Source: Polynucleobacter brandtiae (lineage in GTDB: Bacteria; Pseudomonadota; Gammaproteobacteria; Burkholderiales; Burkholderiaceae). Taken from it: DNA of 64,000 nt. The stretch's first letter is position 1, and every line of letters begins with the position of its first letter. The DNA lies in contig NZ_PGTX01000002.1 in assembly GCF_002797575.1 (NCBI RefSeq), forward strand, positions 62,001-126,000. The letters run 5' to 3'. Under the pieces are notes generated by a model. The model saw only the letters and a list, made by a program, of their open reading frames with translations, was not told where the DNA came from and did not search any database. A program made the translations under genes and the position numbers. Of the stretch, positions 14,534-22,178 are shown one piece after another.

Positions 14534-15010
14534 TTAATCAAGCAAGTTCTCCATCGCCTTTTCGGTAATGAGTCTTTGCATTAAATCTCTTTCTGGATTA
14601 TCTATTTGAGTTTTATCTAAAAAACGCTGGTTACGCTCGTAGATTCCTATAGCTTCTTCATCCGAAAGGAGCGCATCAATATCTAACTGCCAAGCTAAGG
14701 CCGTAAGTTGAGGATAGTCCCCAATGCGGATGTGTGAGCCCTCAATGCGTGCTTGATTTTTTGCTTGGGCGCCTTGAAGAGATTGCCCACTACCCTCAGC
14801 CACAATATCCAGATGAAGGCCGAGCACCTTGCAGACCTTTAGATAAGCCCCCAAGCTAACCGAAGTTTCACCCCTCTCGATTCGATGGAGGGTAATTCTA
14901 GAAATCCCGGCAGCCCCAGCAGTAGACTGTGCTCGCACACCCAAAGCCTTCCTTTGGGCAGTGATTTTTGCACCTAAATCTATTGGTTGACTTGGGGATA
15001 AATTGCTCAT
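14534..15010 (-). CDS. XRE-family transcriptional regulator, possible orphan antitoxin
   Basis: 158 residues from ATG 15010 (MSNLSPSQPIDLGAKITAQ). The helix-turn-helix is STAGAAGISRITLHRIERGETSVSLGAYLKVCKVLGL. The C-terminal 90 residues (HIRIGDYPQLTALAWQLD, then ALLSDEEAIGIYERNQRFLD) look like those of XRE proteins that accompany AbiEii-type nucleotidyltransferases. No such partner is adjacent. A strong palindrome 15-38 bases upstream suggests autoregulation, as for antitoxins. Confidence 0.7.
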   Translation of the reverse strand: MSNLSPSQPIDLGAKITAQRKALGVRAQSTAGAAGISRITLHRIERGETSVSLGAYLKVCKVLGLHLDIVAEGSGQSLQGAQAKNQARIEGSHIRIGDYPQLTALAWQLDIDALLSDEEAIGIYERNQRFLDKTQIDNPERDLMQRLITEKAMENLLD

Positions 15011-15024
15011 AATGTTTCTTATTA

Positions 15025-15048
15025 TATACAAAATAGTATTTTTGTATA
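15025..15048 (-). promoter_or_regulatory. operator palindrome of the XRE gene
   Basis: TATACAAAA-TAGTAT-TTTTGTATA is a perfect nine-base inverted repeat just upstream of the XRE start. It is well placed for repression by that protein. Confidence 0.6.
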
Positions 15049-15282
15049 CTTTGAGATACAAATATTCACTACCATCTATAAGTCACAGCACCATAATTCA
15101 CGGTACCAAAATAGCCGCATGTCTGTGAGAGCCCTCAAATATGGACTCAAATTGAGGATCTCTTAAGTAAAGCCTCCGCTGTCAATTATTTTGAGTACGA
15201 TGTCGATGATGGTAAGTCTTACGGCACCTTCATTAAATCATTCTCGTATAAGCTTAGGGCCTATCTCAACCAAGATGTATTT
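15049..15282. other. gene-free stretch with an unrecognised open piece
   Basis: On the plus strand, 15113 onward is open without a start codon (SPQIWTQIEDLLSKAS, then NYFEYDVDDGKSYGTF, then KLRAYLNQDVF). It looks protein-like but I recognise no family. It may be the tail of a lost gene, possibly the partner of the adjacent XRE regulator, which is speculation. Confidence 0.35.
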
Positions 15283-15348
15283 ATGTCTCTTGCATGCTTC
15301 TTACATGCTTCTTATATGCCTCTTATGTACCCCTTACAGCCCCTTTAG
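15283..15348. repeat. degenerate 11-bp tandem repeat, six units, abutting chaA
   Basis: Six successive 11-base units based on ATGCTTCTTAT: ATGTCTCTTGC, ATGCTTCTTAC, ATGCTTCTTAT, ATGCCTCTTAT, GTACCCCTTAC, AGCCCCTTTAG. They end six bases before the chaA ATG and occupy the place of its ribosome-binding site. The unit is close to one helical turn. Confidence 0.75.
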
Positions 15349-15354
15349 ATTCCC

Positions 15355-16383
15355 ATGACCCTTTTAAATGAATTACTGAGCCAAGCATGGTTTATCAGCC
15401 TGATGGCAATCATGTTGATTGGCGCTGTCTTAGCAGCAGTCCATTACGCTGAAGTGATTGCCCACAAAACGGGTGAACCCTATGGAACACTAGTCCTCGC
15501 TATCAGCGTCACTATTATTGAAGTAGCGCTGATTGTCTCGATGATGCTAACCGGCCACGAAGGATCCGAATTCATTGCTCGGGATGCCATTTTTGCCACC
15601 GTCATGATCGTCATCAATGGGGTTATTGGCTTATGCATCTTTGTTGGTGGTCTCAAACATTATGAAATGACTTTCCGTAATGAAGGTACCAATTCTGCGT
15701 TAGCGGTGCTCACTGCTTTGGCGACCTTTATTTTAGTGTTACCGGTCTTTACCGTTAGTACAGCAGGTCCTGACTTTACCCAAAGTCAGTTGGCGTTTGT
15801 GGGTATTGCTGCGTTTGCTTTGTATGCCTCCTTTATCTTCTTTCAGACGGTCACGCATCGGGATTACTACCTCCCTCTGGCTAAAGAACAACTGAACGAC
15901 AGCAGCATTCATGCAGATAAGCCCAGTAATTTGAAGACGGCTGTTAGTGGTGTATTGCTGCTCATCTCACTCATTGCCGTAGTGGGGCTTGCCAAGGCCT
16001 TAAGTCCAGCCATTGAGACAGGGGTTAATGCTGTGGGTGCTCCTAAAACGATTGTGGGTATTGCGATTGCCCTGTTGGTGCTGTTGCCTGAAGGCTATGC
16101 TGCCGTTAGAGCCGCTAGAGCCAATCGCTTGCAAAGTAGTTTGAACTTGGCCCTAGGCTCTGGCTTAGCGAGTATTGGCTTATCTATTCCGGTAGTGGCT
16201 GTAATTGCGATTTACTTTAAGCTACCCTTGAGTTTAGGTATCAGTAATTTAAACATGGTGCTGATGTATCTCTCACTGTGTATTGGAGCCCTGACCTTAG
16301 CGATTGGAAGAACTACCTTGCTACAAGGGCTGGTGCATCTGATTCTTTTCTTTGCTTATTTGTTTTTGAGTTTGGTGCCTTAG
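15355..16383 (+). CDS. chaA: ChaA-like calcium/sodium-proton antiporter
   Basis: 342 residues, about 11 membrane helices. HKTGEPYGTLVLAISVTIIEVALI in the first half and LLVLLPEGYAAVRAARANR in the second are the two inverted alpha-repeat motifs of the cation/Ca exchanger superfamily; the acidic residues there bind the ion. The length and HYAEVIAHKTGEPYG start fit ChaA, which exports Na+ or Ca2+ at high pH. No clear Shine-Dalgarno sequence precedes the ATG; a tandem repeat sits there. A deleted paralogue lies at 19317-19616. Confidence 0.85.
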   Translation: MTLLNELLSQAWFISLMAIMLIGAVLAAVHYAEVIAHKTGEPYGTLVLAISVTIIEVALIVSMMLTGHEGSEFIARDAIFATVMIVINGVIGLCIFVGGLKHYEMTFRNEGTNSALAVLTALATFILVLPVFTVSTAGPDFTQSQLAFVGIAAFALYASFIFFQTVTHRDYYLPLAKEQLNDSSIHADKPSNLKTAVSGVLLLISLIAVVGLAKALSPAIETGVNAVGAPKTIVGIAIALLVLLPEGYAAVRAARANRLQSSLNLALGSGLASIGLSIPVVAVIAIYFKLPLSLGISNLNMVLMYLSLCIGALTLAIGRTTLLQGLVHLILFFAYLFLSLVP

Positions 16384-16465
16384 CGCAAGCTTGTCAGGAA
16401 TGGGCTTGTAGACAGGCCGAAAACTCGATAGGCTTACTTTATTTGAAGCATCTTAAGCCTGCGGG

Positions 16466-16501
16466 GTAGGTGCTGAGGTAGGCACTGAGGTAAGCACTGA
16501 A
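16466..16501. repeat. degenerate 12-bp tandem repeat, three units
   Basis: GTAGGTGCTGAG, GTAGGCACTGAG and GTAAGCACTGAA stand in tandem about 80 bases after the chaA stop. Just upstream AGGCTTA...TAAGCCT could form a long-looped stem. There is no T-run, so this is not a convincing terminator. Confidence 0.5.
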
Positions 16502-16662
16502 ACAAGCAATAAGAAAATCTGCACATTAACCAGCGATATAAGCTGTAACACTACCGGTAAAACAACCGGCAAAATATTTATTTTAATTTTTCCATAAACG
16601 ATATAAGCTATTGTTTAATATGGTTTTATTTAATTACTAAACTAGTAAACATACCAGCAAAA

Positions 16663-17859
16663 ATGTCAAAAAATAAAGCATTTCAATATACCAGTCCGCA
16701 TCAATTTGAGCCCCTTCTACCCCAAAAGGAGCTTGGATTGTTTCGTGAGCGCGCTGATGCGGTAGCACAACAATCCATACAACTCAGTAGTGGAGCGCAC
16801 CCCGTCAATATCGCCAGCCTAAGGGAGCTCGTGCGCTCCATGAATTCATACTACTCAAATCGTATTGAGGGTCAAAGTACCCATCCTACAAATATAGAAA
16901 GAGCGCTGCACCAAGACTTCTCACAAAAACCGGACATTGCCCAGCTGCAACGGATTGCTTTAGCCCATATTGATACTGAGCGTGAGCTAGAGAACGTGCT
17001 TATTCATCCTGAGCAATCTCCACTCAACTCAGCCACCCTATTAAAAGCACATGCTGCGCTATATGGTCGCTTAAGCCCATTGGATCGAATCACAAAAGAT
17101 CATCGTATTGTTGAGCCTTGAATGATCCGTCAAGAGCAGGTAGTGGTTGGAAGGCATGAGCCACCTTTGTGATCAAGCATTCCGGACTTTTTTAGGGCAA
17201 TGGATAGAATTTATACGAGGCCAGTACCTTTGGGTGAACAGTTGATCTATGCTGCCTGCCAGCATCACCGAGCAGCATGGGTCCATCCTTTTTTAGACGG
17301 CAATGGTCGCACAGTACGATTGCAAACACATCGCGCACTGTGGCCACTCAGTAAAGGCTTATGGTCTATGAACCGAGGCTTAGCCAGACACCGAGATACT
17401 TATTACGCTCAACTTACTGCGGCATACTCCCTTCGGCAAGGTGATTTAGATGGCCGCGGCAATCTCAGTGAGGCAACCTTACGCCAGTGGTGTAGTTGGT
17501 TTATTTCCATCGCAGAAGATCAGGTGGGGTTTATGGGCCAAATGCTTGATCTCCATCAAATGAAATCACGTATCACCGCACTTATTTCCTATCGATCCGA
17601 GATGGACAAGGCGATTCGCAGAGAAGCTATCTTGCCTTTGTACCATTTATTTCTGGCGGGGCCGATTACTCGGGGGGAATTCCAGCAAATGACTGGATTA
17701 CAAGAAAGAACAGCTCAGTCCTTGCTATCGAATTTGATTAAATCGGGGTTAGTGACGAGTAAAAGTCATGTTGCCCCTGTGCAGCTTGCCTTCCCCTTAG
17801 ATGCATTGCAGTTTTTATTGCCCAATCTGTATCCCGAAGCATCTACACAGTCGCAGTAA
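16663..17859 (+). pseudogene. Fic-domain AMP-transferase gene with two in-frame TGA codons
   Basis: One continuous frame of 398 codons is interrupted by TGA at 17119-17121 and at 17170-17172. Without them it would be a full-length Fic protein. An N-terminal inhibitory helix carries the SxxxEG motif (SNRIEG). The core has HPFLDGNGR (about residue 208), the catalytic His and anion-hole loop, and a winged helix near the C-terminus (LPLYHLFLAGPITRGEFQQMTGLQERTAQSLL). Fic enzymes AMPylate target hydroxyls. The second TGA lies where TGG (Trp) is expected. As written, only the N-terminal 152 residues would be made. Confidence 0.85.
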
Positions 17860-17882
17860 GAACTTAAGAGAGGAGGTAGGAC

Positions 17883-17936
17883 ATGGATCCTCAATCTGTC
17901 AAATCGACACCACATTTAGCGGTATATCTTACGTAG
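17883..17936 (+). other. strong ribosome-binding site before a 17-codon ORF
   Basis: GAGAGGAGGT lies seven bases before an ATG, one of the best Shine-Dalgarno sequences in the window. Yet the frame (MDPQSVKSTPHLAVYLT) stops after 17 codons. The rest of the gap to 18095 shows nothing recognisable. It may be the front of a lost gene. Confidence 0.3.
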
Positions 17937-18095
17937 TCACTATGTTTAGTAAGCCCTCATTCTTACTGCTATTACATGCCTAACCATATGCAGTCTAGAT
18001 TGCAAATAACGAGGTAGGACCTATCGATGTTTATGGCCCGATCTTGCGGCACCACAGATTTATAGTGCGAAATTGAGGAAAGCAACTTTTGGGTA

Positions 18096-18344
18096 TTAAC
18101 GCGTGCAGGCTTTTGAGAGAAACAAGATGATCTGACGGGCAAGGGGTTCCCAAGAGAAGGGGTCTGGCACGCCAGTTTCTTTATTAGAGCCTGCAACACT
18201 AACTGAATTGGATACAGCATCAGATACAGCAGTGCTCACTATATTTTGAGGTGTCGGCGAGCATAGCTGATCAATAAATATCTTAATCATTACAAATAGT
18301 AAAAGCAGCACACCAATTAAAACGATGATCTTTTTACTATTCAT
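18096..18344 (-). CDS. small membrane-anchored protein, unknown function
   Basis: 82 residues from ATG 18344, preceded by GAGGAGC. An N-terminal helix (KKIIVLIGVLLLLFVMIKIFI) would anchor it. The rest is Ser/Val rich (STAVSDAVSNSVSVAGS) with a hydrophobic end (RQIILFLSKACTR). It lies 70 bases downstream of the DUF3108-like gene on the same strand. No family is recognised. Confidence 0.45.
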   Translation of the reverse strand: MNSKKIIVLIGVLLLLFVMIKIFIDQLCSPTPQNIVSTAVSDAVSNSVSVAGSNKETGVPDPFSWEPLARQIILFLSKACTR

Positions 18345-18413
18345 CACGCTTGCTCCTCAGATGACCACCGCAATGGCAAGGGTACATCTCCATAAAAATA
18401 CTTAAGAATATCT

Positions 18414-19265
18414 CTAAAGCTTGGGCATCTTTTTTAGATCTAGCTTAATAGTGGCGCCATACTGATCACTCAGACCAATCACTGATCGCAATGGTATGTG
18501 GTCTTTTTCAGAAAACCAGATTTCAAAGGTGGCATTGTCATCCTTAGACGTGGTCTTGTAATACCGTACTGCCTTTATTTTTCCGCCATCAAAAGGAAAG
18601 TCCCAAGGCTCGCCACGTACTAAGGTGTAATTTTTAATGGAGCGGCCATCCGTAACAGGCAGAACTACTGACTTCATAGGCAGTTCACGGCCTATAAATT
18701 GATAGCCTACAGTCAGCATATCCAGTAAACGACCAGTGTAGGGTGCTGTACCCACTGGTGGTGTACGTGAAGAGACTTTATAAAAATTCACGATGTTCTT
18801 GGGAGCTTCTACCTTAGCCAGGAGTAAATCCGTATTACCGCGCTTCTCTTGATAGGTATTAGTCAACATACCTGTGGCACTCATTGACCCTACTGAATCT
18901 CGAATCAAGTTCTGACCCCCTAATGCAGTAGACATCCCTGCTAATAAGGTTCCTTTTGAGCTAATGTGATACTTAGTGCTATCCATCTTGACTTGATCAA
19001 CCACGGTAGCAACCGCCATAGAGCCACTCACGATCTTATAGACGGATTCATAAGGACTGGGTTCTTCTTTAGTACGAGCCAAATAAGCAGAACGCTTAGA
19101 TGCATCCACGGTGACTTTGAGGTCGTATTCAAATTGGGTATTAATAGCAGTCGAGGGTGTCTGAGCCCCTATTGCACTGGAAAGTGCGCCCAAGGCTAGG
19201 AGGCCAAAAAGACTCCTAAAAAGGAAGTTGCCGGCGGTACTCAGATTGAATAGATGCATATTCAT
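18414..19265 (-). CDS. DUF3108-like secreted protein
   Basis: 283 residues with a signal peptide (FRSLFGLLALGALSSAIGAQ, cleavage near residue 35). The mature part begins FEYDLKVTVDASK and has SMSATGMLTNTYQEKRG, then FEIWFSEKDHIPLRSVIGLSDQYGATIKLDL. This is the layout of DUF3108 periplasmic proteins, thought to be beta-rich and envelope-associated, of unknown role. Conserved Tyr/Gly positions are present and the frame is complete. The start ATG 19265 gives the only sensible signal peptide. Confidence 0.6.
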   Translation of the reverse strand: MNMHLFNLSTAGNFLFRSLFGLLALGALSSAIGAQTPSTAINTQFEYDLKVTVDASKRSAYLARTKEEPSPYESVYKIVSGSMAVATVVDQVKMDSTKYHISSKGTLLAGMSTALGGQNLIRDSVGSMSATGMLTNTYQEKRGNTDLLLAKVEAPKNIVNFYKVSSRTPPVGTAPYTGRLLDMLTVGYQFIGRELPMKSVVLPVTDGRSIKNYTLVRGEPWDFPFDGGKIKAVRYYKTTSKDDNATFEIWFSEKDHIPLRSVIGLSDQYGATIKLDLKKMPKL

Positions 19266-19316
19266 TTGTGACCTTAAAGAGCGATTCTGAATTAATATTC
19301 ATTATAAGTAATTTAA

Positions 19317-19616
19317 GTGTTATTTAGCCATAAAACCGGTGAGGCTTACGGAACCCTGGTGCTTTCGATTAGTGTCACCATCATTGAAGTAGCGCTGATT
19401 ATTTCCCTGATGCTGACGGGTCATGAAAGATCGGAGTTTATTGCTCGGGATGCTGTATTTGCGACCGTCATGATTGTGATTAACCAAGCCATTGGGATCT
19501 GTATCTTTATGGTTGCCTTAAGCATCATGGCTTTTCTTGCTAGTGCTTCCCTATCGCAAGGGATGATGAACTTGATTATCCTCTTTGTGAGCTTATTTTT
19601 AAGTTTGGTGCCTTAA
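19317..19616 (+). pseudogene. internally deleted chaA paralogue
   Basis: The frame, opening only with a GTG, reads SHKTGEAYGTLVLSISVTIIEVALI and on to ARDAVFATVMIVIN, matching ChaA residues about 36-100. It then jumps to a C-terminal end (MNLIILFVSLFLSLVP) matching the last 20 residues. Roughly 220 central residues and the N-terminal helix are missing. The frame is kept across the join. It cannot transport because the second ion-binding repeat is absent. Confidence 0.8.
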
Positions 19617-19707
19617 AGAGAAAACTGGGTTAACGGAGTTTGGCACGCATGAGCCATAGGGTATTCATGAGGAAGGAATGACGTGATTATAATCTATAAT
19701 AAAAATT

Positions 19708-20805
19708 ATGATCAGTTTGCTTACTGCCTTCTTTGCCTCCTTTATAGCCACACTGCTGGTTATTCGTTTTAAGAATTTACATCAACATATCTCTGGGGAT
19801 TCCGATTTATCCGGGCCTCAAAAGTTTCATCTAGTGTCAGTACCCCGCATCGGGGGTATCAGCATTGCCTTGGGAATATTTATCGCGATTACCTTGCGTG
19901 CCTATTCTGCTTCTACAGAGGTTAACCCAGTCATCTCACTAGAAATCGTGCTTTTCATTTGCGCTATCCCCGTGTTTACCATTGGTCTTGCTGAAGATCT
20001 CACGAAAAAAATCTCGGTCAGAATGCGCCTACTCTTTACTGCATTTGGGGCCCTCTTGGTGACGCAACTGTTAAATGCCTTGATTACCCACTTGGATATT
20101 CCGGTGGTTGATTATTTACTGTCATTTTCTGTAGTGAGCACTCTTTTCACTATTTTTGCTATTACCGGACTGGCCAATGCTTACAACATCATTGATGGCT
20201 TTAATGGCCTATCAAGTATGGTTGCCATGATTACCTTGATTGCACTAGGTTACATGGGGCATACCTTGGCTGATATCACCATCATGACCCTATCCTTTAT
20301 GATGGCGAGCGCTATTTTGGGATTCTTTATCTGGAACTATCCCCGCGGTTTGATATTTTTAGGAGATGGCGGTGCATACCTCATTGGCTTTTGGATTGCT
20401 GCAATTTCTGTTTTACTGATTGCTCGCCACCCCAATATCTCACCTTGGTTTGCTCTGCTGATTAATGCTTATCCCATTTTCGAAACGCTCTTTACGATCT
20501 ATCGCAGAAAGATGCACCAAGGAAAAAGTCCAGGGCAGCCAGATGGCATTCATTTTCATACTTTGATTTTTAGACGTATTCTGAATCCCTCGCATATTGC
20601 TACGCGGCGGGACTGGTTTGATGCTAACGCCAAAACATCACCCTATTTATGGACCCTCACAGGGCTTGCGATTGTTCCGGCGATTTTATGGTGGCAATCT
20701 ACCCCCATTTTGGTCGCTTGCTGCGTTCTATTTGCAGTCACCTATATTTGGCTCTATCGCCAGATCGTTTGTTTTAGAACGCCGAAATGGATGCGTCTAT
20801 ATTAA
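19708..20805 (+). CDS. wecA: WecA/TagO-like polyprenyl-phosphate sugar-1-phosphate transferase
   Basis: 365 residues with about ten membrane helices. NIIDGFNGLSSM is the metal-binding region, LGDGGAYLIGF a catalytic loop and PIFETLFTIYRRKMHQGKSPGQPDGIHFH the basic cytoplasmic loop of the MraY/WecA family. It adds a HexNAc-1-phosphate, probably GlcNAc, to undecaprenyl phosphate and starts lipid-linked O-antigen synthesis. It lies alone about 1.4 kb before the Wzz-like gene, with a TA copy between, and probably serves the glycan cluster that follows. The sugar specificity is not proven. Confidence 0.82.
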   Translation: MISLLTAFFASFIATLLVIRFKNLHQHISGDSDLSGPQKFHLVSVPRIGGISIALGIFIAITLRAYSASTEVNPVISLEIVLFICAIPVFTIGLAEDLTKKISVRMRLLFTAFGALLVTQLLNALITHLDIPVVDYLLSFSVVSTLFTIFAITGLANAYNIIDGFNGLSSMVAMITLIALGYMGHTLADITIMTLSFMMASAILGFFIWNYPRGLIFLGDGGAYLIGFWIAAISVLLIARHPNISPWFALLINAYPIFETLFTIYRRKMHQGKSPGQPDGIHFHTLIFRRILNPSHIATRRDWFDANAKTSPYLWTLTGLAIVPAILWWQSTPILVACCVLFAVTYIWLYRQIVCFRTPKWMRLY

Positions 20806-20823
20806 AAGAAAAGAGCAAGTCTT

Positions 20824-20955
20824 TCATTTAATGATCTTGAGCACACTCAAGATTTGCCAAACTAAAATGATTACTACCAAACTGGCGACAATGAGAAAAC
20901 TCATCTCAATCCGAAATAACTTCACACGCTTGTGAACATATTCAATCGATGGCAT
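20824..20955 (-). CDS. 43-residue single-helix membrane protein
   Basis: ATG 20955 is preceded by AAAGGTGATAAG, a good ribosome site with five-base spacing. The peptide starts MPSIEYVHKRVKLFRIEM and continues with a hydrophobic helix (SFLIVASLVVIILVWQIL) ending VLKIIK. The basic N-terminus suggests an N-in orientation. It lies convergent with, and 18 bases from, the WecA gene. Function unknown. Confidence 0.5.
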   Translation of the reverse strand: MPSIEYVHKRVKLFRIEMSFLIVASLVVIILVWQILSVLKIIK

Positions 20956-21426
20956 CTTATCACCTTTTAATGAATTAAAAAGCCAGGCTAAATGGTTTGG
21001 AGTTCAAAAGCGATAGGTAGGATCAGATTTGAATGTGTGAAGTTTCTGACGTGGAAATATTGTGGATGCTAATGCTTCGTCTCGGGCCTGCATTTAATGC
21101 AGGTATAAAATCTTAAACTCTCCTGGGGACTTTTTTAATATTTTTATGTGTATAGCCATACCTCGCCCAGTACTCTTTATCCGAGTACTCAGCGACTACC
21201 AGAGCTGTATAGACTGCCAACAAAGATGCTCTGAGAAAATTTACATCAACCTATTTTTCAGCAAGCTTTAGCTCCTCAGTCTCCCATGGAGCAATCATTC
21301 CAAATCTTAAAATCAAGTCTTATCTAGCATCTGATATGAGAAGCAATACCGTCCCGCCATAGGATTCATAACCCTTGCTTCATTTCTCACCTAAATCGCA
21401 TATCTGGTCTTGTAACTTATGGGGCA
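20956..21426. other. gap holding the non-coding arm of the higBA duplication
   Basis: The right part (from 21113) matches 3458-3770. Degenerate minus-strand pieces (MIAPWETEEL, then YTALVVAEYSDKEYWARYGYTHKN) are interrupted by a TAG. The left part, 20956-21086, has nothing I can identify. Confidence 0.55.
21087..21103. repeat. perfect hairpin at the duplication boundary
   Basis: CCTGCAT-TTA-ATGCAGG is a seven-base stem with a three-base loop, ten bases outside the start of the duplicated block. It is absent from the other copy. Confidence 0.5.
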
Positions 21427-21762
21427 TTAGGTTGCTGCCAGCAAAGGCTTCATCGCCATTGGGGCCATAGCTGGATTACTCTTAAACTTCTGCTCAACTT
21501 CCCATAAATCAACTGCTTCTTGCATATGCAACCAGCTCTCGGGCGTTCCACCAATTACCTTGGAGAGTCTTACAGCCATCTCGGCACTGATACCTCTTTT
21601 TTCGTGGAGTATTTCTGAAACAGTTAAACGACTCACGCCTAAATAGTTAGCAAAAATCGCCTGGGTAATACCAAGCTCAGGCAAGACATCCTCGCGCAAA
21701 ATAGCACCTGGATGAGTGGGTCTACGGCTTGGGTTTCTCAAGCTTCTCATTATTTTCTTCAC
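21427..21762 (-). CDS. higA: HigA-family antitoxin (XRE), copy 2
   Basis: 111 residues, differing from copy 1 by four substitutions (two in or near the helix-turn-helix: Thr to Ile and His to Tyr in QAIFANYLGVSR). The XRE fold and TPESWLHMQ signature are intact. Its start overlaps the higB stop as in copy 1. With so few changes it may still cross-neutralise the other HigB and bind the other operator, which has the same sequence. Confidence 0.9.
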   Translation of the reverse strand: MKKIMRSLRNPSRRPTHPGAILREDVLPELGITQAIFANYLGVSRLTVSEILHEKRGISAEMAVRLSKVIGGTPESWLHMQEAVDLWEVEQKFKSNPAMAPMAMKPLLAAT

Positions 21763-22040
21763 TAGTGATAATCCTCCAAGTCTACTTCGATAGCACTATC
21801 GCCATCAAATTGAAAAGTTATTCGCCAATTTCCGGATGCAGTAACCGAATAAACGCCTCTTCGCTTTCCTTTTAATTCATGAAACTTCAATCCCGGTAAA
21901 TCCATATCTTCGGGCATGATCGCTGAATCTAAACGATCTAATATTCGCTCGATTCTGGCACCAAACTGTGCAGGAATAGCCTTGTAGCTACCCTTGATAA
22001 AAAAGCTCTCTAGCCCTTTATGACGAAACGATACGATCAT
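21762..22040 (-). CDS. higB: HigB-family toxin, copy 2
   Basis: 92 residues from ATG 22040 with AAGGA five bases upstream. Seven residues differ from copy 1 (for example Phe-Arg-His against Phe-Ala-His near the start, and Pro for His in MPEDMDLPG). The catalytic region RRGVYSVTASGNWRITFQF is intact. The toxin sits inside the start of a polysaccharide locus, a typical stabilising position, although that role is inferred. Confidence 0.9.
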   Translation of the reverse strand: MIVSFRHKGLESFFIKGSYKAIPAQFGARIERILDRLDSAIMPEDMDLPGLKFHELKGKRRGVYSVTASGNWRITFQFDGDSAIEVDLEDYH

Positions 22041-22057
22041 GCAATTCCTTTTTTATC

Positions 22058-22085
22058 ATTGTAATGTACTTAATTACAATGTCAA
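22058..22085 (-). promoter_or_regulatory. higBA promoter with overlapping operator, copy 2
   Basis: TTGACA-N16-TACAAT on the minus strand with the same ATTGTAAT-N7-ATTACAAT inverted repeat (22058-22080) as copy 1. The sequence is unchanged between copies, while flanking bases have drifted. Confidence 0.75.
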
Positions 22086-22178
22086 GGTATTCATTACATT
22101 ATGACTCTGTCTCGATACTGCCCGATATCAGTCTCATAACCAGACTGGTGCTTTTGCTTAATCCAAGGCACGGAACCC

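Larger units (their letters stand above)
21113..22101. repeat. duplicated ~1-kb block carrying higBA, copy 2
   Basis: Aligns with 3458-4444 in the same orientation. Beyond 22101 the two loci differ, so this copy lacks the dispersed hairpin repeat that follows copy 1. It sits between wecA and the Wzz-like gene. Confidence 0.85.

Noticed and set aside
16540..16575. Terminator after chaA from the repeated ACCGG words
   Set aside because: The words accggtaaaac and accggcaaaa are direct, not inverted, so they form no useful stem despite the following T-rich run.
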